Assembly (NCBI RefSeq): GCF_047470865.1
Contig: NZ_JAZDRH010000015.1
Location: 15,257-79,256, forward strand
Direction of reading: 5' to 3'
Source: JAZDRH01 sp047470865
GTDB taxonomy: Bacteria; Pseudomonadota; Gammaproteobacteria; Pseudomonadales; Pseudomonadaceae
Length of the DNA stretch: 64,000 nt
The translations under genes were made by a program, and so were the position numbers. The notes beneath the pieces were generated by a model. That model did not search any database, was not told the DNA's origin, and saw nothing but the letters and a program-made list of their open reading frames with translations. Each line of letters opens with the position of its first letter. Positions within the stretch are counted from its first letter, which is position 1. Below are positions 8,937-17,064 of the stretch, in pieces.

Positions 8937-9246
8937 ACTTAACCCCTGCTTTCTTAGCGATCACACGTGTATAAATAGCACCTGCAATATCGGCGCCTAG
9001 CAACCCGACAATCATGCCCAAAGCCGCGCTTAGCATTAACTTACCGCCTAACTCTTGGGCAATCATCAAAGTAGACACACCAAATAAGGCAGATGATGAC
9101 CAGCGTAATAACACTCGCTTTAAGATTTCGCCAACCGTAAGCCCTGGTATATCCGCTTGTCGTAACTCACCAGCCATGCCAGCAGCAGCTACTAAAATCA
9201 AAATAATGATAGGAATATCATGCAGTAGTTGTTGCTCATCATTCAT
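8917..9246 (-). CDS. Phage holin, class with three hydrophobic segments
   Basis: 109 residues with three hydrophobic stretches: IPIIILILVAAAGMAG near 11-26, LLRWSSSALFGVSTLMIAQELG near 46-67 and LMLSAALGMIVGLLGADIAGAIY near 69-91, followed by a charged tail. That pattern and length fit the holin superfamily III group that opens the inner membrane at the end of the lytic cycle. It is the first gene after a hairpin terminator that follows a Q-like gene, the place of lambda S. No endolysin is next to it in this window, which is unusual. Confidence 0.7.
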   Translation of the reverse strand: MNDEQQLLHDIPIIILILVAAAGMAGELRQADIPGLTVGEILKRVLLRWSSSALFGVSTLMIAQELGGKLMLSAALGMIVGLLGADIAGAIYTRVIAKKAGVKYEQRQD

Positions 9247-9266
9247 GCTTTAACGTCCTGATAAAG

Positions 9267-9308
9267 AAAAACCCCAGCACTGGAGTCGTAGGTCAGTACT
9301 GGGGTTTT
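9267..9308 (-). terminator. Late-operon terminator in the tR' position
   Basis: A hairpin with arms AAAACCCCAG and CTGGGGTTTT and an inner ACTG/CAGT pairing, followed on the minus strand by a T-run. It lies between the Q-like gene and the holin, where lambda has the terminator that Q protein overrides. Mirror T/A runs on both sides would also let it work on the plus strand. Upstream (9309-9542) no gene is seen; it should hold the late promoter. Direct repeats of CTTATGTT occur around 9485-9515. Confidence 0.65.
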
Positions 9309-9542
9309 GGAATTGAAACCGTGGTGGTGGAATCAACTCTGCACAGCGAGTGCTCGTGATTTGGCTTTACATAACAACCTCCACTGTTTAATTTGCTTTC
9401 GCGTAGGCGTCAAAACCAAAGTATGCATACTATGTTGCTCAAAAGGTGCAATGGCGTAAACCCCCTAAAAACGCCACTTGCGAATGCTTATGTTAAGTTG
9501 CGCTTATGTTGCACTTATCCTGCATCGGCAACCGACGAACGG

Positions 9543-9971
9543 TTAAGCCGCATCAACGTATTCTGGGAAAACTCCAGCGATAAATTCATGCAAATCACTC
9601 AACCATCGCTTATATGTACCATTACTAATACCCAACACTAACAACTGCTCATTGATCGGCACACCTACACACCGAACATACCGCACCCGTGCCAAGCGCC
9701 ATAAGCTACCTGCTCGTCCCGTATTGCCCAACCCGCCCCTATCTTTATCGTTAAACATCATCAACAACGCACAGTCCACATCATCAGCCAGCCTGCTCAG
9801 CTTTAAATGCGCTGGCACAAGGCTTAAATCTTTACTACTGCTACTACGCACCCCTGTCGTCGCCAAATCCTCAGCTAAACTTCCAAGCATTGAAGGAATA
9901 CTGGCTTCTAACTTCCCGTTTTTTAACTCACTTCCCCAAAACTGCAATAAAAGGTCTACGTTTTTAATCAT
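9543..9971 (-). CDS. Probable late antiterminator, Q-like
   Basis: 142 residues from an ATG at 9971, chosen because AAGGAG sits seven bases upstream; a longer start at 9992 has no such site. The C-terminal half contains RLARVRYVRCVGVPINEQLLVLGISNGTYKRWL, a helix-turn-helix-like region as in phage antitermination Q proteins (antQ-type), with a conserved-looking Y.RWL segment. Its place, last early gene before a terminator and the holin, matches lambda Q. Q proteins load on RNA polymerase at the late promoter and allow reading through tR'. The role is inferred mainly from position. Confidence 0.5.
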   Translation of the reverse strand: MIKNVDLLLQFWGSELKNGKLEASIPSMLGSLAEDLATTGVRSSSSKDLSLVPAHLKLSRLADDVDCALLMMFNDKDRGGLGNTGRAGSLWRLARVRYVRCVGVPINEQLLVLGISNGTYKRWLSDLHEFIAGVFPEYVDAA

Positions 9972-9990
9972 TTCTGGCTCCTTTTTAACC

Positions 9991-10272
9991 AACCCTAGTC
10001 AAAACACCCCAACCCTAGTCAAACCCTAGTCAATTCAAAACTAATAAAATCAATAAGTTATAATAAATTGTCTAGGGTTCTAGGGTGTCTAGGGTTGTTT
10101 TGCCTCGCGTGTAATTTTTTTAAAAAGAAAATTCTGCATTAATTATTACGCGCGCGCGCACGCGCATTAAGGATAGCAACCCTAGCTAATGGCATATTTT
10201 TCCAATGAAAATAAGAACTTAGCTTGTCTAGGGTTGGGCTATTTAACCCTAGACATACCATAGCAACCCTAG
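9991..10272. repeat. Ten copies of an AACCCTAG motif with an alternating CG tract: candidate phage replication origin
   Basis: AACCCTAG occurs on the plus strand at 9991, 10011, 10022, 10178, 10245 and 10265 and on the minus strand (CTAGGGTT or CTAGGGTG) at 10072, 10080, 10089 and 10228. Ten sites in about 280 bases, in mixed orientation, cannot be chance. Between the clusters are an AT-rich stretch and an alternating purine-pyrimidine tract ACGCGCGCGCGCACGCGC at about 10148-10166. The array lies directly downstream of the primase-helicase gene, so an initiator-binding iteron array is my first reading; a regulatory operator array is the alternative. Confidence 0.6.
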
Positions 10273-10276
10273 CCAT

Positions 10277-13039
10277 CTACGCAGCCTTCCCTTTGCGTTC
10301 AATATCCAGTGGAGCATCAAAACCGATGCATTTCTCCCACTTTTCAAGGTTCCAACCCGCAATCCATGCGGTTTTTCGCCATTCGCGTATCAACTGCCCA
10401 ACGCGAGCAGCTTCAATCAAGTCGGTAGGCTTTATTTTTTCTTCATCAGCGACAAACATCATGCTTCGTCGTCGATCTTTATAATCATCAAGCCATGCGA
10501 TCTGAGTAGTCGACTTTGCAATCTTGGACGATACAAAGAGACTAAATTTCGTTTCGCTGAGTGTATTCTCTTTATTGCGCGAGCACCACTCCAAATATAG
10601 ATCATGCAAGTCTTGCGTACGCGCAATTGTAAATGGTACACCCAATTCACCACTGCGCCACTGTTCAATAAAGTTTTCCCAGCTTGAGCGACTCATTGCA
10701 ATCAATCGCTCTTTTGCCAGCGTACGCGGGGGCTTTGTACGCAAATCAAAATCACCACAGTCATAGCTCAACAAATAGCCATAAAACGCCTCAACACCAT
10801 CACTTTCAATCTCAGCGCCTACCGCAATTTGCTTTTCTCGGCTAAGCGACTGGTGAGGCCACATAACGAACATTCGACGGTCATTTTCAGAAATTGGCCA
10901 AGGCATAATCTCATTCGATAAGAACACCGCATTCATATAGTTGGCTTCTTCCCAACCATTGACGAACTTAGACTCCATTCGTACAGTTTTACCAGTGATC
11001 ATATGCTTGATCTTGCCTGTTTGGTTATAACGCTTATCACGCGAAACAACCTCTTCAAACGCCGCATAAAGCTTGGCTGACTGCCAAACTGTCCAGTTAC
11101 TTTCTAACTGAGCTTGACCAACTGTTGCAGCATAGGCTCCGTAAATTTTGCCCATAATATCGCTTAAAAACAGACTTTTACCCGAGCCTTCCATCGTTGA
11201 ATGCAACAGCACTGCAGTATCCATTTTGGTACCTAGTTTTTGCAGTGGATAGGCAAGCCAGCAAGTCAGCCATTGCGTAGCCTCTGGGTCGTCATTGCAT
11301 AAAAAAGAAATTAGTTCACGAATAGACTTGCACTTTTCATCATCATAAATTGGCTCAAGTGGCAAACCTTCAAACGTATTGATATAGATATCAGGATCTT
11401 TTTGCATAGCAGGGTCAAAAACAATATGGTCCATATCAACTACTTTTCGATCACCTGCGTTCAGCCACAGCGAATAACTATCACCTAGCATCATTTTTAC
11501 CGCACCTTCTGGCACACGGCGACGTTTTGCTCTGTCCCAAATATCCTTGGTTCCATCGATATAGACATAACGCTCCACTGGCGTCATACCGTGCCAACCA
11601 TCCTTTAACGCCTTGCCTTGCATCTTGCGTTGATCAACAAGCAATTGAGCCTGGTCTTTATCAATGAGTTTTTTTGCAATATTCCCCAGCCACGTTTGAG
11701 CATGTTCTTTACCTACTAAGGCTTCGAACCCACTCTTTTTCATCACTGTGAATTTGTGACCATCCCAAACGTCTGTCTTCCCTTCGACCAAGGCGAATCG
11801 AGCCAATATTTTACGGTCAATCGCGTCCTTTTTAGCTTGGATTACATCCCCCTCACCCCCGTTTTCAGCCGCAGCCGCCTCAACTTGCGCAGCCCCGCCG
11901 TTATTAGATGGGGTATGGGGAAGACTATTCTCTAACCCTTCTTCCAATTGTTTAGTAGCAACCGCAGCGCCCTCAACAATAAGTAAGTCATTCCAGTCGG
12001 CACCTTGTTGTTGTGCCTGCGGGAAAATACAAATAGCACCGTAGGCGGCTGCCGCTTGCTCTGCCTTTGTTCGCCCAGGATTACCCTCAACACTCGGGTC
12101 ATCATCACCGCAAATCACTAACTGCTTATCGGCATACAGTTTATTCAGTGACTTACACACTTTAATAATATTGCCGCTATCAATTGCCACCGCTACTGGC
12201 CAGCCAGTACACATATGCACACTAGCGGCTGTGGCATAACCCTCAGCTACTGCTACCACGGCACTTGCATCAGACGCACCAATCAAGTGAAAACAACCTG
12301 ACTTACGCCCAAACTTTGGGAACATCTTTTTGCCATTAGCCGAGATCACTTGTAGCGATTGAATAACGCCAGTTTCATCAACCAACGGCACAACTAACAC
12401 GCCCTGCTTCATTACCAGCATGCTGATATGCGCAGGACGATCTTTATTCACTTCATTAAGCCAGCGATGAGCATCAGGACCATGCCAAATCTGGCAGCGT
12501 TGATTTAAGCTATCAATTTCAATCACGATCAGCTTATTAACGTAGCGCGTGCCATAACTTAGAACTTTTTTATTTTCTAGGTATTGGCTAGCACCTGCTG
12601 CGTGGCAGTGCTTCTCAAATACTTCTTGGCATGCCAATGCAACCTGTTCACGCATAATGCGTAGTTGCTCTTCATCGGCTTCTAATTCAGCTTCACGCTT
12701 GGCACGTAACTGTTCAAACTCAGCTTTGCGTTGTGCCTTTTCTTGCGCAGTCAGCTCACGTTTTTCAGGTCGCCAGCCATTGTCTTGTGCTAGCTTCACA
12801 ACAGTGGCAATACTAATACCATCACCATGAAACGAGCGCCAAACGGCACGACAATCAGCTGCTTTGTAGCTAGAGCCGCTTTGGCTCCAGCTATCAAACA
12901 AATCAAACGCTAAATCACCGAAAAAGGCTTTTAAGCCCATTCCGACCTGAATCCAAATATCACGTTGTTCAGCACTGATAAATGGCAATAATGAACGGGC
13001 TTCGTCTAGCGTTAAATCCTGCTTATCATTAGTTGTCAT
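10277..13039 (-). CDS. Phage primase-helicase (PriCT_2, Toprim-like and DUF5906/D5-type helicase domains)
   Basis: 920 residues from the ATG at 13039, which overlaps the end of the upstream gene. An N-terminal PriCT_2-like region (DEARSLLPFISAEQRDIWIQVGMG...WRSF) is followed by a long charged linker, a Toprim-like region with VAEGYATAASVH and VICGDDDPSVEGNPG, and a C-terminal SF3-like helicase with Walker A STMEGSGKS near residue 618 and YAAFEEVV downstream. Such fused proteins prime and unwind phage or satellite DNA at the origin. It sits at the end of the leftward early operon next to the AACCCTAG array. Confidence 0.85.
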   Translation of the reverse strand: MTTNDKQDLTLDEARSLLPFISAEQRDIWIQVGMGLKAFFGDLAFDLFDSWSQSGSSYKAADCRAVWRSFHGDGISIATVVKLAQDNGWRPEKRELTAQEKAQRKAEFEQLRAKREAELEADEEQLRIMREQVALACQEVFEKHCHAAGASQYLENKKVLSYGTRYVNKLIVIEIDSLNQRCQIWHGPDAHRWLNEVNKDRPAHISMLVMKQGVLVVPLVDETGVIQSLQVISANGKKMFPKFGRKSGCFHLIGASDASAVVAVAEGYATAASVHMCTGWPVAVAIDSGNIIKVCKSLNKLYADKQLVICGDDDPSVEGNPGRTKAEQAAAAYGAICIFPQAQQQGADWNDLLIVEGAAVATKQLEEGLENSLPHTPSNNGGAAQVEAAAAENGGEGDVIQAKKDAIDRKILARFALVEGKTDVWDGHKFTVMKKSGFEALVGKEHAQTWLGNIAKKLIDKDQAQLLVDQRKMQGKALKDGWHGMTPVERYVYIDGTKDIWDRAKRRRVPEGAVKMMLGDSYSLWLNAGDRKVVDMDHIVFDPAMQKDPDIYINTFEGLPLEPIYDDEKCKSIRELISFLCNDDPEATQWLTCWLAYPLQKLGTKMDTAVLLHSTMEGSGKSLFLSDIMGKIYGAYAATVGQAQLESNWTVWQSAKLYAAFEEVVSRDKRYNQTGKIKHMITGKTVRMESKFVNGWEEANYMNAVFLSNEIMPWPISENDRRMFVMWPHQSLSREKQIAVGAEIESDGVEAFYGYLLSYDCGDFDLRTKPPRTLAKERLIAMSRSSWENFIEQWRSGELGVPFTIARTQDLHDLYLEWCSRNKENTLSETKFSLFVSSKIAKSTTQIAWLDDYKDRRRSMMFVADEEKIKPTDLIEAARVGQLIREWRKTAWIAGWNLEKWEKCIGFDAPLDIERKGKAA

Positions 13040-13769
13040 TCGCACACCCTTTGTCGATGTACGGTAGGTAACACATATCTTCAATACGGCGCGTAGCTGC
13101 AGAGATAATTTCGGGGATATAACGCATAGGAATCCGCGACATATAAGCGGCTATTTGGTTGTCCTTAAGTAGATTCGCATCCATATCTATGGCTTGAGTG
13201 GTAAACCCATCAAAGCCATCAGACTGTGTTAATAGCCTCATACCACCAAGCACTAAACTGCTGCGGTCTTGCAACCTATCATCAACTAACTGCTCAGCAC
13301 GTTCGCTAATTTCCTTCCGCTGCAAGGCATATTCATCTGTCATTGTCAGTGACATTGCATGCTCATAAACAGCTTCCATATAAGCATAAGGGTCTGAAAT
13401 ATACTGACCCACAGGTTTCTTACAGTGGCTATCTAACACATCCAGCACCCACTTACGAAACTCCTTGGCACGTTTGGTGCGAGCAAACATGGCGATTAGG
13501 TGGGCACCTCGGAGTGAGAAAATACGGGTATCATTTTTTAAATTACCCGAGCCCCCCAAATTGGGGGTCAATGTCATTTCAGAAGTAAACTCATCTGCGT
13601 TTCGAGTGTAAATTTTGCCTGCTGCATCTTCTCGGGCATAACCAAGAGCGCGAGAAATATCACTGGCAGATAACCAAATCTCACCCTGCTGATTAATTAC
13701 TGTTAATTCAGCATCATGAAATGAAATAGTAGTAGGAAGGGAAATTACAGACGGATTTGTGTTAGTCAT
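13029..13769 (-). CDS. Phage antirepressor with Bro-N domain
   Basis: 246 residues from the ATG at 13769, preceded by AAGGAG eight bases upstream. The N-terminal 110 residues form a Bro-N domain: IWLSASDISRALGYA, then a KIYTRNADEF segment, FSLRGAHLIAMFARTKRAKEFRKWVLDVLD. Bro-N proteins of temperate phages bind DNA or inactivate the CI repressor and favour lytic growth. The C-terminal half is helical and unassigned. The gene overlaps its neighbours on both sides, part of a tightly coupled operon from 15063 to 10277. Confidence 0.8.
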   Translation of the reverse strand: MTNTNPSVISLPTTISFHDAELTVINQQGEIWLSASDISRALGYAREDAAGKIYTRNADEFTSEMTLTPNLGGSGNLKNDTRIFSLRGAHLIAMFARTKRAKEFRKWVLDVLDSHCKKPVGQYISDPYAYMEAVYEHAMSLTMTDEYALQRKEISERAEQLVDDRLQDRSSLVLGGMRLLTQSDGFDGFTTQAIDMDANLLKDNQIAAYMSRIPMRYIPEIISAATRRIEDMCYLPYIDKGCANDN

Positions 13770-14058
13770 GATGAAGCTCCTTCTTGAATTGGGAGCTACC
13801 ACGATCACTGCGAAATGATAAGGTGGCAGCTATACGCGGGTTCGCAGACCGGTCAAAAAGGAAACCGGCAGACGCAGGGCGTCTCCCACGCATAACCGCC
13901 ATAACATTTAGCAGACGTAAAAAAACGCCTGCTATAGGTAGAGCGGCGCTTATGCGCCTTTTTGATTTCAGACTGCGACATCCGACTGTTGAATTTGCAA
14001 CAGTGGCTAAACTATAAGCCAAACCTAAAGCGCGGGTCAATACATTAACGCGAGCCAT
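13762..14058 (-). CDS. Ash-like phage protein (tentative)
   Basis: 98 residues from an ATG at 14058 with GGAGGTG just upstream. It overlaps the preceding gene by 14 bases and the antirepressor by 8, so it is very probably translated. The protein is basic, Ser/Arg-rich, with the segments SLATVANSTVGCRS and RPASAGFLFDRSANPRIAA, features I associate with the Ash family of P4-like and other prophages. In P4 the corresponding DNA also makes the immunity RNA; whether this one does is unknown. It could alternatively be a frame whose DNA is conserved for RNA structure. Confidence 0.45.
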   Translation of the reverse strand: MARVNVLTRALGLAYSLATVANSTVGCRSLKSKRRISAALPIAGVFLRLLNVMAVMRGRRPASAGFLFDRSANPRIAATLSFRSDRGSSQFKKELHHD

Positions 14059-14260
14059 AGCGCACCTCCAAAAGCTGCTGACAATCCACACAAGTTCGAC
14101 AGCTAGGTAAAGCTTGGCGACGTGCTTCGGGAATTACCTCCCCGCATTCATCGCACTCCAAACTGCCTGCTTGCACTGCATTACGTTGTGCTTGCTTGGC
14201 TAATGCGTGCTCTAAAAATAGTTGTGATACTTCGCTGCCGTTATCTGCAAAATCAGCCAT
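14045..14260 (-). CDS. DksA/TraR-family zinc-finger protein
   Basis: 71 residues from the ATG at 14260, chosen because GGAGG lies eight bases upstream. A helical N-terminus (MADFADNGSEVSQLFLEHAL) is followed by a four-cysteine zinc finger, ECDECGE...SCRTCVDCQ. Small TraR-like proteins of plasmids and phages enter the secondary channel of RNA polymerase and mimic ppGpp plus DksA. It overlaps the CII-like gene upstream and the Ash-like gene downstream. No acidic DxxDxA motif is visible beyond the N-terminal D residues. Confidence 0.8.
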   Translation of the reverse strand: MADFADNGSEVSQLFLEHALAKQAQRNAVQAGSLECDECGEVIPEARRQALPSCRTCVDCQQLLEVRYGSR

Positions 14261-14735
14261 GGTTTTCCTCCAGTGCTTGCTCTGCTCCAGCAATAATGCC
14301 TAGCACTTTATTAATAACTCGCTCACCATGTTTACGCAGATCATCAACCTCATGATCTTGCCAAACGCCATCAGCCAAGCCATCAGCCAAGCTTTTAACG
14401 TAATCAGAAACCGCAGTAAGTACTTTTGCCGCATCATTTAATGACGCATCAGAAGCATTAATTTCTTTTGGCGTAAACACGACTGCACCGGCAGGACGCA
14501 CCAGTGCATTAAGCAAGCGCTGGTCTTTGGTGGCTGCAACTATTTCTTCTATTAATTCAGGCTTGAGCAAGCGCTCATCACTTGGGTTTAAGCGCTTACT
14601 TAAATCAGAAGGGTCAATCCCAATGGTGAGCGCTAAAGCAGTCTGCCCACCCTTAAAATCTCGGGAAGCACGGTAAAGTGCTTGTCTTAAATTAAAAGGG
14701 GCATAAACCCCTTCAACTAAGTTTTTACGACTCAT
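14253..14735 (-). CDS. Phage regulatory protein, CII / CP76 family
   Basis: 160 residues from the ATG at 14735, with AGGAAG upstream. FNLRQALYRASRDFKGGQTALALTIGIDPSDLSKRLNP is the typical start of CII-like regulators of P2/Mu-type and lambdoid prophages (Phage_CP76). The rest is helical, suited to oligomerisation. Such proteins activate repressor or integrase promoters and influence the lysis-lysogeny choice. It is the second gene of the leftward operon, after cro, the position of lambda cII. Confidence 0.75.
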   Translation of the reverse strand: MSRKNLVEGVYAPFNLRQALYRASRDFKGGQTALALTIGIDPSDLSKRLNPSDERLLKPELIEEIVAATKDQRLLNALVRPAGAVVFTPKEINASDASLNDAAKVLTAVSDYVKSLADGLADGVWQDHEVDDLRKHGERVINKVLGIIAGAEQALEENHG

Positions 14736-14862
14736 TGGCGTTAATCTTCCTATAACGCCGTTGATCAACAACATAATTCTAAGTAGTATTGATCACGGCA
14801 ACATATTTGCATGTGTAGCCAGTTGGCAGGGAGGTGACCGTGGTGGGTCCCCTGCCAACAAC

Positions 14863-15063
14863 CTACGCAACCTTTAATGGATCTTCTTTTTCTAAAACCT
14901 GTTCTAAATAAAGCATCTCAATTTTTCTCCCAACACTGTAAAAGACTTGCCTACCTTTGCTTGCACGGTTAATTGTTGGCTGATTTGTACCAATCTGCCG
15001 CGCTATTTCACTTTGACTCATTCCTGTCTTCTGCAGAGCAGAAATCATGCCTTGTAATTTCAT
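14863..15063 (-). CDS. Cro-like helix-turn-helix repressor
   Basis: 66 residues from an ATG at 15063 with GGTGAGG close upstream; an ATG at 15081 would add six residues but lies inside an operator-like repeat. The helix-turn-helix is MSQSEIARQIGTNQPTINRASKG. It is divergent from the CI-type repressor gene and shares the operator region with it. A Cro homologue would shut off the repressor promoter and commit the phage to lytic growth. About 130 bases to the CII-like gene (14736-14862) hold no gene. Confidence 0.75.
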   Translation of the reverse strand: MKLQGMISALQKTGMSQSEIARQIGTNQPTINRASKGRQVFYSVGRKIEMLYLEQVLEKEDPLKVA

Positions 15064-15072
15064 GTCCTCACC

Positions 15073-15112
15073 TATACGCATATGTATTCACAATACAATA
15101 CACACATGGATT
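15073..15112. promoter_or_regulatory. Right operator of the prophage switch, two repressor-site-like repeats
   Basis: Two copies of a pseudo-palindrome are visible between cro and the repressor gene: ATACGCATATGTATT at 15074-15088 and ATACACACATGGATT at 15098-15112. A third copy, ATACGCACATGTATT, lies after the repressor gene at 15834. The spacing and placement copy lambda OR and OL. Binding has to be inferred. Confidence 0.6.
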
Positions 15113-15157
15113 GATTCAGTCAATACACTAATGAGTAATTCAAGGAGGTATTGAATC

Positions 15158-15802
15158 ATGAACTTCTCAACTAAACGCATAGCCCAACTTTTTAGTGAAA
15201 GAGCTAACGAGTTAGGTTGGTCTGAAGCAGAAGTTGCGAGGCGGGCAGGCTTAAAACAGCCAACTGTTCATCGTATTTTTAAAGCTGAATCAAATAACCC
15301 ACACATAGATAACTTGTATAGTATTGCGCGGGTATTGAATTTAAATATCGCCGCAGTGCTAGGCATCAAAGCTAGCACTGTTGCTAATAGTAACATTGAC
15401 CATGAACCTATAGATTTATATGGAAAAGTCCCTCTAATCTCATGGGTTCAAGCAGGAGCATTCTCAGAAGCGATGGATTATCCTGAACCTGAACAATGGC
15501 TAGACTGCCCTTTCAAACACTCTGACAGGGCATTTTGTTTGCGGGTAACTGGCAAAAGTATGGTGCCTGAATACCGTGAAGGTGAATTATTATTAGTAGA
15601 CCCTGAAGTTGATCCAAGACATGGTCGCGACGTTGTAGTGCGCACACCTGACGGCATGGTTACTTTTAAACGCTACCTTAACAGTGAAGATGGAATACAC
15701 CTCCAAGCCCTTAATCCAGACTTCGAACCCCAATATCTAGAAATACCTGAAAATACCATCATTGTTGGCACTGTAATTGGTAGCTGGATTAAACGCGGAT
15801 AA
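15158..15802 (+). CDS. CI-type prophage repressor with S24 self-cleavage domain
   Basis: 214 residues: an HTH_3 DNA-binding domain (WSEAEVARRAGLKQPTVHRIFK, 21-42), a linker, and a LexA/UmuD-type S24 domain. The cleavage site is Ala99-Gly100 in WVQAGAF, the nucleophile Ser134 in TGKSMVPEYREG and the base Lys171 in VTFKRYL, so RecA-stimulated autocleavage and SOS induction are expected. A strong AAGGAGG precedes the ATG. It is divergent from cro, with operator repeats on both sides. Confidence 0.93.
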   Translation: MNFSTKRIAQLFSERANELGWSEAEVARRAGLKQPTVHRIFKAESNNPHIDNLYSIARVLNLNIAAVLGIKASTVANSNIDHEPIDLYGKVPLISWVQAGAFSEAMDYPEPEQWLDCPFKHSDRAFCLRVTGKSMVPEYREGELLLVDPEVDPRHGRDVVVRTPDGMVTFKRYLNSEDGIHLQALNPDFEPQYLEIPENTIIVGTVIGSWIKRG

Positions 15803-15832
15803 AATTATATTCATTTACGTATTGACCTGATT

Positions 15833-15848
15833 AATACGCACATGTATT
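15833..15848. promoter_or_regulatory. Left operator-like site before the rightward early operon
   Basis: ATACGCACATGTATT at 15834-15848 differs by one base from the first repeat in the cro/repressor interval. It lies between the repressor stop and the first gene of the rightward operon, like lambda OL. A separate imperfect palindrome with arms GTATT/AATAC spans about 15819-15837. Confidence 0.55.
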
Positions 15849-15884
15849 GTACTCCTAACCCACCAAGGTTTAGGAGTCATTCAC

Positions 15885-16082
15885 ATGCAACTAGTAAAGC
15901 CAGTACATGCACAGCCTTACGCTGTGTATGTACACCCTTCCTGTTCTACCGATATTCGTTTAATACGTGACTTAGAAAAGCGTACTAATAGCACTGTTGT
16001 TATTAGCCAACGCGGTCAAGCTGTGCTCAAAAATAAAAACGATTTTGAGCCTGAACCTCCATTTGGAGGGTTCGCAGCATGA
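15885..16082 (+). CDS. Hypothetical phage protein, 65 residues
   Basis: First gene of the rightward early operon, with TAGGAG upstream of the ATG. The residues VYVHPSCSTDIRLIRDLEKRTNSTVVISQRG suggest a small alpha/beta protein; the end is proline-rich. I do not recognise a family. The stop overlaps the next start (ATGA), so the two are coupled. Confidence 0.6.
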   Translation: MQLVKPVHAQPYAVYVHPSCSTDIRLIRDLEKRTNSTVVISQRGQAVLKNKNDFEPEPPFGGFAA

Positions 16083-16369
16083 AATCGATTAACGATAAAA
16101 TACTGGAAATTACTGCTCTTGCGCTCTACATCAACCAAAACAGTAAGATACATGTTGGAATTGATCTCACCCACTACTCACTCTTCTTGTATGTCGGCAC
16201 TATTGATGCAGATGGGAAACACCAAGGGATTGAGGCTGCAAAAGCTTGGTTAGCAAACCAAGATTCTGCTCGTCAAGTGGCTGAAACTCAGGAAGAGCTT
16301 GACCATATCACGCAAAAACTTACACAACTAAAACAGCGGCTACAATCTGCTATGGCGGTGACTTTATGA
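16079..16369 (+). CDS. Hypothetical phage protein, 96 residues
   Basis: Overlaps both neighbours by four bases (ATGA). The first half is a predicted alpha/beta segment and the last 40 residues, from about AETQEELDHITQKL, form a coiled coil of Gln/Leu heptads. No family recognised. As part of the CI-controlled early operon it may modulate recombination or host functions. Confidence 0.6.
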   Translation: MKSINDKILEITALALYINQNSKIHVGIDLTHYSLFLYVGTIDADGKHQGIEAAKAWLANQDSARQVAETQEELDHITQKLTQLKQRLQSAMAVTL

Positions 16370-17064
16370 ATCAGTCTAACGCCATCGCTACCTGTTCAGA
16401 ATGCAACTATAACTTTCCAGCAGTGAAAGTTCAGAACATTAAGCACTGTCCAAACTGCTCTACACCCGCTATTAGCGCTAATGATGATGCAAAACCTAGT
16501 GAGCCCAAGCTACGAATAATAGGGTTGGCAGGGAAAGCTCGCACAGGAAAAAGTACTGTAGCTGATCAACTTAAAAAACTACTGCCAAATACTGAGTATT
16601 ACAGCTTTGCCAAGCCGCTAAAAACAGCTATCAGTTCATTATTCCACGTTCCTTTATCTGTACTTGAAACTGACGAAAAAGATCAAATAATGCCTGAGTT
16701 TGGCTTTTCACTACGCCATGCAATGCAAACATTAGGTACGGAATGGGGTCGGGAAATGCTCCACCCTGATATCTGGGTGAAGGTAGCCAAATCACAACTA
16801 GATCCAAGCATGCTGTGGATTATTTCGGACGTTCGTTATGAGAATGAAGCCGCTTTTATCCGTGAAAACGGCGTGCTAATTCATCTCTACCGCGACGATG
16901 CACCACAAGTTAAAGCTCATAGTTCAGAAAATGGCGTATCTGTCTATCCGGGCGATTTTTGGATATACAACAACGGCTCACTAGAAGATTTAGATCAATC
17001 AGTAGCCGAACTAGTACCTCAAATAACTCAAATACTTGCTGCGCAGGAGGACGCTTATGCATAG
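16366..17064 (+). CDS. Deoxynucleoside monophosphate kinase-like protein with N-terminal zinc ribbon
   Basis: 232 residues. An N-terminal zinc ribbon (CSECNYNF...CPNCS) precedes a P-loop kinase domain: GLAGKARTGKST near residues 53-64, then SFAKPLK, RHAMQTLGTEWGRE, and IISDVRYENEA, the landmarks of phage dNMP kinases (T4 gp1-like family), which supply dNDPs for phage DNA synthesis. The zinc ribbon fused to the kinase is unusual. Starts by overlapping the previous stop. Confidence 0.75.
   Translation: MNQSNAIATCSECNYNFPAVKVQNIKHCPNCSTPAISANDDAKPSEPKLRIIGLAGKARTGKSTVADQLKKLLPNTEYYSFAKPLKTAISSLFHVPLSVLETDEKDQIMPEFGFSLRHAMQTLGTEWGREMLHPDIWVKVAKSQLDPSMLWIISDVRYENEAAFIRENGVLIHLYRDDAPQVKAHSSENGVSVYPGDFWIYNNGSLEDLDQSVAELVPQITQILAAQEDAYA

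Noticed and set aside
9991..10272. Telomere-like repeat (CCCTAA resemblance)
   Set aside because: The copies are scattered in both orientations with unrelated spacers, not tandem, and AACCCTAG carries a G the telomere unit lacks.
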